A DNA stretch of 64,000 nucleotides from Curvibacter sp. PAE-UM (lineage in GTDB: Bacteria; Pseudomonadota; Gammaproteobacteria; Burkholderiales; Burkholderiaceae_C): NCBI RefSeq assembly GCF_001432305.1, contig NZ_KQ483358.1, positions 749,928 through 813,927 on the forward strand. The letters are read 5' to 3'. This document shows positions 30,298 through 37,883 of the stretch, one piece after another (position 1 is the stretch's first letter; every line of letters begins with the position of its first letter). The position numbers were made by a program, and so were the translations under genes. The notes beneath the pieces are model-generated. The model made no database searches and was not told where the DNA came from. It was given only the letters and a program-made list of their open reading frames with translations.

Positions 30298-30821
30298 CGG
30301 GATCTCCGGCGGGTCTTGACGGCAGGGGCTTGCGGTTTCGGTGGGGGTGCCTGCAGATGGCCCAGGGGCAGTGTAGGGCTGGCCTTGACTTCGCCCAGCG
30401 AGAAGCTGGTGTGCAGGTCTTTCACGTTGGGCAGGTTGATCAGGCGCTGCAAGGCGAAGCGCGAGAAGCTGTCCAGGTCCTGCGCCACCACCTGCAGCTC
30501 AAAGGTGCCGGTGCCGCTGATGTAGTGGCAGGCCACCACCTCGGGCAGGGCGCGCACCGCTTCTTCCAGCACGCGCGTGGCGTCGCCGGTGTTGCGCTCG
30601 GCGTCCAGGCGCACAAAGGCCAGCACGCCCAGGCCGATCTTGTGGCGGTCGATCTCGGCGTGGTAGCCCTTGATGTAACCCTGCTGCTCCAGCGTGCGCA
30701 CGCGGCGCCAGCAGGGCGCCGGCGACAGGCCCACGCGGCTGGCCAGCTCGGCGTTGGTGAGACGGGCGTTGGCTTGCAATTCGCTCAGGATGGCCAGGTC
30801 AAACTTGTCGAGTGTTTCCAT
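30294..30821 (-). CDS. Lrp/AsnC-family transcriptional regulator
   Basis: This 175-aa protein has an N-terminal helix-turn-helix (LDKFDLAILSELQANARLTN, then RVGLSPAPCWRRV) and a C-terminal ligand-binding/oligomerisation (RAM) domain with VVACHYISGTGTFELQV, followed by a Pro/Lys-rich tail longer than usual. Lrp-type proteins respond to amino acids. It is divergent from the 2-oxoacid oxidoreductase gene with a 133-bp shared region, an arrangement that suggests it controls that gene, but no site was proven. Confidence 0.93.
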   Translation of the reverse strand: METLDKFDLAILSELQANARLTNAELASRVGLSPAPCWRRVRTLEQQGYIKGYHAEIDRHKIGLGVLAFVRLDAERNTGDATRVLEEAVRALPEVVACHYISGTGTFELQVVAQDLDSFSRFALQRLINLPNVKDLHTSFSLGEVKASPTLPLGHLQAPPPKPQAPAVKTRRRSR

Positions 30822-30954
30822 TTATGGGATTCTTGCGCAACATCCTTTCAAAAACCAGCATTTCAGTGGCAAAGAAAGCAAAGACCTATCCGGGCGACCG
30901 TCATACACTGACCCGCATACAAAAACAGGCCCAGCGCCCGGAGACAAGCCGCCC

Positions 30955-33900
30955 ATGAATGCCCCCCTGCCCGAATCCATCCGCCAGGCGCTGGAGACCG
31001 TCACCCTGGACGACAAGTACACGCTGGACCACGGCCGCGCCTTCATGAGCGGGGTCCAGGCCCTGGTCAAGCTGCCCATGCTGCAGCGCCTGCGCGACCA
31101 GCAGGCCGGCAAGAACACGGCGGGTTTCATCAGCGGTTACCGCGGCTCGCCCCTGGGCAGCTACGACCAGGCCCTGTGGAAGGCCGCGCCGCACCTGAAG
31201 GCGCAGAACATCGTGTTCCAGCCCGGTGTCAACGAGGAACTGGCCGCCACGGCGCTGTGGGGCACACAGCAGCTGGGCTTTGCGCCGCCGGGCACCAACA
31301 AATTCGACGGCGTGTTCGGCATCTGGTACGGCAAGGGCCCGGGGGTGGACCGGACCTCCGACGTTTTCAAGCACGCCAACAACGCCGGCACCACGCCCTG
31401 GGGCGGTGTGATTGCGGTGGCCGGGGACGACCACGTGGCCAAGAGCTCCACGGCCGCGCACCAGAGCGACCACATCTTCAAGGCCTGCGGCCTGCCGGTG
31501 TTCTTCCCGGCCTCGGTGCAGGAGATCCTGGACCTCGGCATCCATGCCTTTGCCATGAGCCGTTACGCTGGCGTCTGGGCCGGCATGAAGACCATCCAGG
31601 AGATCGTCGAGTCCAGCGCCTCGGCCATGATCGACCCGGAGCGCGTGCAGATCCGGCTGCCCACCGATTTCCAGATGCCGCCCGGTGGCCTGCACATCCG
31701 CTGGCCCGACCACGCGCTGGAGCAGGAAGACCGGCTGTTCCACCACAAGTGGTACGCGGCCCTGGCCTATATTCGCGCCAACCGCCTGAACCACAACGTC
31801 ATCGAAGGCCCGAACGACCGTTTCGGCCTGATCGCCAGCGGCAAGGCCTACAACGACACACGCCAGGCCCTGCTGGACCTGGGCCTGGACGACACCACCT
31901 GCCGCCAGCTGGGCATCCGCCTGCACAAGGTGGCCGTGGTCTGGCCACTGGAGGCGCAAAGCGCGCGCGACTTCGCCACCGGCCTGCAGGAAATCCTGGT
32001 GGTGGAAGAAAAGCGCCAGCTCATCGAGTACCAGCTCAAGGAAGAGCTTTACAACTGGCGCGACGATGTGCGCCCCAACATCCTGGGCAAGTTCAACGAG
32101 GGCGACCGCGCCGGGGGCGAATGGTCGCAGGCCAACCCGTCCAGCAACGAGCTGCTGCGTGCCAATGCCGACCTGACGCCGGCCATGATCGCGCGTGCCA
32201 TCGCCGGGCGCTTGAAGAAGCAGGGCATCCTGCCTGCCAGCAGTGACATCGCAGCACGCGTCGACGCGCAACTCGCCGTGCTGGATGCCAAGGAGCGCGC
32301 CATGCAGGCCCTGGTGCTGGGGGGGCCGGCCGCCGAGCGCCAGCCCTGGTTCTGCTCGGGCTGCCCGCACAACACCAGCACACGCGTGCCCGAGGGTTCG
32401 CGGGCCCTGGCCGGCATCGGCTGCCATTTCATGGCCACCTGGATGGACCGCAACACCATCGGTTTCACGCAGATGGGCGGCGAGGGTGTGCCCTGGGTGG
32501 GTCAGCAGCCTTTCAGCACGGAAGGCCACGTGTTCGCCAACCTCGGCGACGGCACCTACTTTCACAGCGGCATCCTGGCCATCCGCCAGAGCATCGCGGC
32601 CGGCGTCAACATCACCTACAAGATCCTCTACAACGATGCCGTGGCCATGACGGGTGGTCAGCAGGTCGGTGAACGGCCCGAAGGCCATAGCGTGATCCAG
32701 ATCGCGCAGAGCATGCGGGCCGAGGGCGCGCGCAAGATCACCATCGTCACCGATGAGCCGGAGAAATATGAAGGGGTGCAGGGCCGGCCGGCCGGCATCG
32801 CCATTGAGCACCGCGACGAGCTGGACCGCATCCAGCGCGAGTTCCGCGAGCTTCAGGGTTGCACGGTCATCATCTACGACCAGACCTGCGCCACCGAGAA
32901 GCGCCGCCGCCGCAAGCGCGGCACCCTGGTGACACCCGCCAAACGGGTCGTCATCAACGAACTGGTCTGCGAGGGTTGCGGCGACTGTGGCCAGCAGAGC
33001 AACTGCCTCTCGGTGGAGCCGCTGGAGACCGAGTTCGGCCGCAAGCGCACCATCAACCAGAGCACGTGCAACCAGGATTTTTCCTGTCTCAAGGGCTTTT
33101 GTCCCAGCTTCGTGACGGTCGAGGGTGGGCAGCTCAAGAAGAAGGCCAAGGGCCAGGCGAACTCCCCCTATGCTCTGGGCGCCCTGCCCGAGCCGGTGTT
33201 GCCTGTGGCTGCCACGGCCTATGGCATCGTGGTGGCGGGTGTGGGCGGCACGGGCGTCATCACCATCGGCCAGTTGCTGGGCATGGCTGCGCATATCGAA
33301 GGAAAAGGCATCGTGACGCAGGACGCGGCGGGCCTGGCGCAAAAGGGCGGTGCCACCTGGAGCCATGTGCTGATGGCCGACACGCCCGAGGAGATCCGCA
33401 CCACCCGCGTGGGCATGGCGGCGGCCGACCTGATCCTGGGCTGCGACCCCATCGTGACGGCCAGCAAGGAGACCACCCTGCGCATGCGCGAGGGGCGCAC
33501 GCGCGTGGCGCTCAATGGCCACAGCGCGCCGACTGCAGCTTTCGTGAAAAACGCCAACTGGCAGAACCCGGCCGAGCGCTGCGTGGCTGGCATCACCGCG
33601 GCCGTGGGCGTGGGCGGCCTGGGACTGTTCGACGCCGACGCCGTGGCCACCCGGCTCATGGGCGACTCGATTTTTGTGAACCCCATGCTGCTGGGATACG
33701 CCTGGCAGAAGGGCTGGATCCCGCTGGGGCATGAATCGCTGCTGCGTGCCATCGAACTCAATGCGGTGGCGGTGGAAGCGAACAAGGCGGCTTTTGCCTG
33801 GGGCCGCCAGGCGGCGCACGACTGGGCGCGCGTGCAAGCGCTGCTGACACCAGCGCAAACCCTGCAGTTCCAGCCGCGCGAGACGGTGGACGGCCTGGTG

Positions 33901-34509
33901 GCGCGGCGGGTCGAGTTCCTGCGTGCTTATCAAAACGAGGCCTACGCGCAAACCTACCGGGCCTTTGTGTCCCGGGTGCAGGCCGTCGAAAATCGGCTGG
34001 GCAAGACCGGGCTGAGCGAGGCTGTGGCCCGTTATCTGTTCAAACTCATGGCCTACAAGGACGAGTACGAGGTGGCGCGCCTGCACAGCGATACCGCTTT
34101 CCTCGCACGGGTCAATGGCATGTTCGAAGGTGAGTACAAGCTCCACTACCACCTGGCGCCACCGCTGCTGGCCAGGAAGAATGCCAGGGGCGAGCTGCTC
34201 AAACGGCCCTATGGGCCCGCGATGGGGATGGCTTTCCGCCTGCTGGCGCGCCTGAAGGGTTTGCGGGGCACGGCCCTCGATCCTTTTGGCCGGACCGAGG
34301 AGCGCCGCACCGAGCGGGCCCTGATCGTCGAATACCGTGCCTGCATCGAGGAACTGCTGGCCGGCCTGGGCGTGGCGAACCATGCGGCGGCCGTCGAGAT
34401 CGCGCGTCTGCCCGAGCAGATCCGCGGCTACGGGCACGTCAAGGCGCTGCATCTGGCGGCCATCCGTCCCCTGTGGGATGAACGCATGGCAGCCTGGCGG
34501 GCCGCCTAA
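30955..34509 (+). CDS. Fused indolepyruvate/2-oxoacid:ferredoxin oxidoreductase
   Basis: This 1184-aa protein is the single-chain IorA-IorB type used in betaproteobacteria for oxidative decarboxylation of aryl- and branched-chain 2-oxoacids. The thiamine-diphosphate-binding alpha part comes first, with CSGCPHNTS near residue 468 and GDGTYFHSG. A ferredoxin-like cysteine cluster CEGCGDCGQQSNC lies near residue 670, with three or more further cysteines after it. The gamma-type part has GVGGTGVITIGQLLG near residue 763. ATG at 30955 follows GGAG. A divergent Lrp-family gene suggests amino-acid-responsive control. The electron acceptor cannot be read from the sequence. Confidence 0.92.
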   Translation: MNAPLPESIRQALETVTLDDKYTLDHGRAFMSGVQALVKLPMLQRLRDQQAGKNTAGFISGYRGSPLGSYDQALWKAAPHLKAQNIVFQPGVNEELAATALWGTQQLGFAPPGTNKFDGVFGIWYGKGPGVDRTSDVFKHANNAGTTPWGGVIAVAGDDHVAKSSTAAHQSDHIFKACGLPVFFPASVQEILDLGIHAFAMSRYAGVWAGMKTIQEIVESSASAMIDPERVQIRLPTDFQMPPGGLHIRWPDHALEQEDRLFHHKWYAALAYIRANRLNHNVIEGPNDRFGLIASGKAYNDTRQALLDLGLDDTTCRQLGIRLHKVAVVWPLEAQSARDFATGLQEILVVEEKRQLIEYQLKEELYNWRDDVRPNILGKFNEGDRAGGEWSQANPSSNELLRANADLTPAMIARAIAGRLKKQGILPASSDIAARVDAQLAVLDAKERAMQALVLGGPAAERQPWFCSGCPHNTSTRVPEGSRALAGIGCHFMATWMDRNTIGFTQMGGEGVPWVGQQPFSTEGHVFANLGDGTYFHSGILAIRQSIAAGVNITYKILYNDAVAMTGGQQVGERPEGHSVIQIAQSMRAEGARKITIVTDEPEKYEGVQGRPAGIAIEHRDELDRIQREFRELQGCTVIIYDQTCATEKRRRRKRGTLVTPAKRVVINELVCEGCGDCGQQSNCLSVEPLETEFGRKRTINQSTCNQDFSCLKGFCPSFVTVEGGQLKKKAKGQANSPYALGALPEPVLPVAATAYGIVVAGVGGTGVITIGQLLGMAAHIEGKGIVTQDAAGLAQKGGATWSHVLMADTPEEIRTTRVGMAAADLILGCDPIVTASKETTLRMREGRTRVALNGHSAPTAAFVKNANWQNPAERCVAGITAAVGVGGLGLFDADAVATRLMGDSIFVNPMLLGYAWQKGWIPLGHESLLRAIELNAVAVEANKAAFAWGRQAAHDWARVQALLTPAQTLQFQPRETVDGLVARRVEFLRAYQNEAYAQTYRAFVSRVQAVENRLGKTGLSEAVARYLFKLMAYKDEYEVARLHSDTAFLARVNGMFEGEYKLHYHLAPPLLARKNARGELLKRPYGPAMGMAFRLLARLKGLRGTALDPFGRTEERRTERALIVEYRACIEELLAGLGVANHAAAVEIARLPEQIRGYGHVKALHLAAIRPLWDERMAAWRAA

Positions 34510-34529
34510 TCCGGACAGCGTTGCGGGGC

Positions 34530-34560
34530 TTGAAATCCGCATACCCCGGCCCCGTACAAT
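34530..34560 (+). promoter_or_regulatory. Candidate sigma-70 promoter for yajC-secDF
   Basis: TTGAAA at 34530-34535 and TACAAT at 34555-34560, with a 19-nt spacer, lie about 90 nt before the yajC start. Both boxes are close to consensus but the spacing is slightly long, so this is a modest call. Confidence 0.4.
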
Positions 34561-34646
34561 GGGCGGCCGCCTGTTCCGGGGTGCCTGCCGTGCACTCCTG
34601 GATGTCGGCGTGTCCCGATTTTTGAACCCCTGATGTGGAGTAAGCC

Positions 34647-34979
34647 GTGTTTATTTCTTCCGCTTTTGCCCAGACCGCCCCCGCAGCCGCTGCCGGTGGT
34701 GACATCCAGTCCTCGCTGATGAGCATGCTGCCCATCGTGCTGATGTTCGTGGTGCTGTACTTCATCATGATCCGTCCGCAGATGAAGAAGCAGAAAGAGC
34801 ACCGTGCCATGGTCGAAGCCCTGGCCAAGGGTGACGAGGTGGTGACTGCCGGCGGCCTGCTGGGCCGGGTGAACAGCCTGAACGAGAACTTCGTCGGCGT
34901 GGAAATTGCTAACGGTGTGGAAGTGCAGCTGCAGCGCCAGGCCATCGTGCAGGTGCTGCCCAAGGGCACGATGAAGTAA
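34647..34979 (+). CDS. yajC: Sec translocase accessory protein YajC
   Basis: This 110-aa protein has an alanine-rich N-terminus, one membrane helix (about residues 27-45, MLPIVLMFVVLYFIM), the diagnostic IRPQMKKQKEH, then a small beta-rich cytoplasmic domain with VVTAGGLLG. YajC forms part of the SecDF-YajC complex that assists SecYEG. It starts with GTG at 34647 with GGAG upstream. secD follows 33 nt downstream. The queuosine genes that often precede yajC are absent here. Confidence 0.96.
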   Translation: MFISSAFAQTAPAAAAGGDIQSSLMSMLPIVLMFVVLYFIMIRPQMKKQKEHRAMVEALAKGDEVVTAGGLLGRVNSLNENFVGVEIANGVEVQLQRQAIVQVLPKGTMK

Positions 34980-35012
34980 GAGACTCTCCAGCCACGCAGA
35001 CGCGAGCGAACA

Positions 35013-36893
35013 ATGAACCGTTATCCGGTATGGAAGTACGCGATCATCGTGATCGCGCTGCTGGTGGGGGCGATCTACACCGCCCCGAATTTCTTTGGCG
35101 AGGCGCCCGCCGTCCAGATCTCGGCGGCCAAGACGGCTCTCAAGGTCGATCCCGCCACGCAGTCGCGGGTGGAAGCGGCGTTGCAGGAAGCCGGTATCCG
35201 CCCCGAGGCCATCAGCCTGGAGGTCGGGTCCCTGCGCGTGCGGCTGGATTCCACCGATACGCAGCTCAAGGCCAAGGACGCGATCCAGCGCGCGCTGGTC
35301 AGGGATGCAGCCGATCCCGACTACATCGTGGCGCTCAATCTGCTGCCGCGTACGCCGGGCTGGCTGTCCGCGCTGCATGCGGCACCCATGTACTTGGGCC
35401 TGGACCTGCGCGGCGGCGTGCATTTCATGTTGCAGGTCGACATGCAGGCCGCACTGAGCAAGAAGGCTGAATCACTGGCGGGCGACCTGCGCACCGTCTT
35501 GCGTGAGAAGAATGTGCGCCACGGCGGCATCAGCCGCAACGGCCAGGCCATCGAGTTGCGCCTGCGGGACGCGGCCACGCTGGCCGCCGCCAAGCGTGTG
35601 CTGCTGGAGCAGTTCGCCGACCTGCAGACCACGGAAACACAGGAAGGCAGCGACTTCAAACTGAGCGCCACCATCAAGCCCCAGGCCGCGCGCCTGGTGC
35701 AGGAGCAGGCCCTCAAGCAGAACATCACCACGCTGCACAACCGGATCAACGAACTCGGCGTGGCCGAGCCGGTGATCCAGCAGCAGGGCCTGGACCGCAT
35801 CGTCGTGCAGCTGCCCGGCGTGCAGGACACGGCCAAGGCCAAGGACATCCTGGGCCGCACCGCCACGCTGGAAGTGCGCATGGTGGACGAAAGTGTCGAA
35901 GGTCGCTCTGCCGAGGCCGGCTCCGGCCCGGTGCCGTTTGGCACCGAGCGCTATCCGGACCGCAGCGGCCAGGCCGTGATCGTCAAGAAACAGGTGGTGC
36001 TGACCGGCGACAACCTGACCGACGCCCAGCCCGGCTTCGACAGCCAGACCCAGGAACCCACCGTCAACCTGTCGCTGGACGCCAAGGGCTCGCGCATCTT
36101 CAAGGATGTGACGCGCGAGAACGTCGGCAAACGCATGGCCATCATCCTGTTCGAAAAGGGCAAGGGCGAAGTGGTCACGGCGCCGGTGATCCGCACCGAA
36201 ATCGGCGGTGGCCGGGTGCAGATCTCCGGCCGCATGACTTCCACGGAGGCGGCCGACACCGCCTTGCTGCTGCGCGCCGGCGCGCTCGCCGCACCCATGG
36301 AGATCATCGAGGAACGCACCATCGGCCCGAGCCTGGGGGCCGAGAACATCGACAAGGGTTTTGCCAGCGTGACCTGGGGCTTCCTGGCGGTGGCGACCTT
36401 CATGTGCGTCTATTACATGCTGTTCGGCGTGATCTCCAGCGTGGCGTTGGGCATCAACCTGCTGCTGCTGGTGGCCGTGCTGTCCATGCTACAGGCCACC
36501 CTGACGCTGCCGGGCATGGCGGCCATGGCCCTGGTGCTGGGCATGGCCATCGACGCCAACGTGCTGATCAACGAGCGGGTGCGCGAAGAGCTCAGAGGCG
36601 GCGCCTCGCCGCAGGCCGCCATCCATACCGGCTACGACCGTGCCTGGGCCACCATCCTGGACTCCAACGTCACCACCCTGATCGCCGGCCTGGCCCTGCT
36701 GGCTTTCGGCTCAGGGCCGGTGCGGGGGTTTGCCGTGGTGCACTGCCTGGGCATCCTGACCAGCATGTTCTCGGCGGTTTTCTTCTCCCGCGGCTTGGTG
36801 AATTTGTGGTACGGTAGCCGTAAAAAGCTCAGGACCGTTTCGATCGGGACGGTCTGGCGGCCCGACGGGCAAGTCCCGGCCAAAGTGGATTGA
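35013..36893 (+). CDS. secD: Protein translocase subunit SecD
   Basis: This 626-aa RND-like membrane protein has one N-terminal helix, a large periplasmic P1 region beginning with LGLDLRGGVHFMLQVDM, and five C-terminal membrane helices with the conserved GMAIDANVLINERVREEL. With SecF it uses the proton gradient to complete export of proteins through SecYEG. It is 12 nt upstream of secF and downstream of yajC, the standard arrangement. Confidence 0.97.
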   Translation: MNRYPVWKYAIIVIALLVGAIYTAPNFFGEAPAVQISAAKTALKVDPATQSRVEAALQEAGIRPEAISLEVGSLRVRLDSTDTQLKAKDAIQRALVRDAADPDYIVALNLLPRTPGWLSALHAAPMYLGLDLRGGVHFMLQVDMQAALSKKAESLAGDLRTVLREKNVRHGGISRNGQAIELRLRDAATLAAAKRVLLEQFADLQTTETQEGSDFKLSATIKPQAARLVQEQALKQNITTLHNRINELGVAEPVIQQQGLDRIVVQLPGVQDTAKAKDILGRTATLEVRMVDESVEGRSAEAGSGPVPFGTERYPDRSGQAVIVKKQVVLTGDNLTDAQPGFDSQTQEPTVNLSLDAKGSRIFKDVTRENVGKRMAIILFEKGKGEVVTAPVIRTEIGGGRVQISGRMTSTEAADTALLLRAGALAAPMEIIEERTIGPSLGAENIDKGFASVTWGFLAVATFMCVYYMLFGVISSVALGINLLLLVAVLSMLQATLTLPGMAAMALVLGMAIDANVLINERVREELRGGASPQAAIHTGYDRAWATILDSNVTTLIAGLALLAFGSGPVRGFAVVHCLGILTSMFSAVFFSRGLVNLWYGSRKKLRTVSIGTVWRPDGQVPAKVD

Positions 36894-36905
36894 GGGAAGA
36901 AGAAT

Positions 36906-37865
36906 ATGGAGTTTTTTAAGATCCGGCGCGACATTCCGTTCATGCGGCACGCGCTGGTGCTCAACATCATCTCGCTGCTGACATTCCTGGCAGCCGTCTT
37001 CTTTCTCTTTTCGCGAGGCCTGCACCTGTCGGTGGAATTCACCGGGGGCACGCTGATGGAAGTCAGCTATTCCCAGCCGGCTGATCTGGAGGCCGTGCGC
37101 GGGGCCATTGCCAAGCTGGGTTACAGCGACGTGCAGGTGCAGAACTTCGGCACCGCCCGCGATGTGCTGATCCGCATGCCTGCGGCCAAGGGCGTGAGTT
37201 CGGGTCAGCAAAGCGAGCAGGTGCTGGCCACCCTCAAGACGCTGGACGCCAGTGCGACCTTGCGCCGCAGCGAGTTCGTCGGCCCGCAGGTGGGCGACGA
37301 ACTCGCCGTGGACGGGTTGATGGCCCTGGCCTTCGTCGTGGGCGGCATCATGATCTATCTGGCGCTGCGCTTCGAGTGGAAGTTCGCGGTGGCGGCCATC
37401 ATTGCCAATCTGCACGACGTCATCATCATCCTGGGCTTCTTCGCCTTCTTCCAGTGGGAGTTTTCGCTGCCCGTGCTGGCGGCCGTGCTGGCCGTGCTGG
37501 GGTATTCGGTCAACGAGTCGGTGGTGATCTTCGACCGCATCCGCGAAAACTTCCGCCGCCTGCGCAAGCTGGACACCGAGGCGATTATCGACAACGCCAT
37601 CACCTCCACCATCAGCCGCACCATCATCACGCACGGCAGCACGCAATTGATGGTGCTGTCCATGCTGCTGTTCGGCGGCCCGACGTTGCACTACTTTGCG
37701 CTCGCGCTGACCATCGGCATCCTGTTCGGCATCTATTCCTCGGTCTTCGTGGCTGCCGCCATCGCCATGTGGTTGGGCGTGAAACGTGAAGACCTGATCA
37801 AGGGCGGCGGCGGCAAGCGCGGCGAGACCGATCCCAACGACCCCAACGCGGGCGCTGTCGTCTGA
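36906..37865 (+). CDS. secF: Protein translocase subunit SecF
   Basis: This 319-aa membrane protein has an N-terminal helix, the periplasmic segment LSVEFTGGTLMEV, and a second membrane group with GYSVNESVVIFDRIRENF, the counterpart of the SecD DANV motif. It completes the SecDF export motor. The C-terminus ends in a Gly/Asp/Asn-rich tail. The DUF1631 gene begins 18 nt later and probably shares the transcript. Confidence 0.97.
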   Translation: MEFFKIRRDIPFMRHALVLNIISLLTFLAAVFFLFSRGLHLSVEFTGGTLMEVSYSQPADLEAVRGAIAKLGYSDVQVQNFGTARDVLIRMPAAKGVSSGQQSEQVLATLKTLDASATLRRSEFVGPQVGDELAVDGLMALAFVVGGIMIYLALRFEWKFAVAAIIANLHDVIIILGFFAFFQWEFSLPVLAAVLAVLGYSVNESVVIFDRIRENFRRLRKLDTEAIIDNAITSTISRTIITHGSTQLMVLSMLLFGGPTLHYFALALTIGILFGIYSSVFVAAAIAMWLGVKREDLIKGGGGKRGETDPNDPNAGAVV

Positions 37866-37883
37866 GCCAGAGGGAACAGCAAG

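Noticed and set aside
30901-34542. Long open frame on the minus strand opposite the 2-oxoacid oxidoreductase gene
   Set aside because: Same high-GC shadow effect; the plus-strand protein has cysteine clusters and cofactor motifs.
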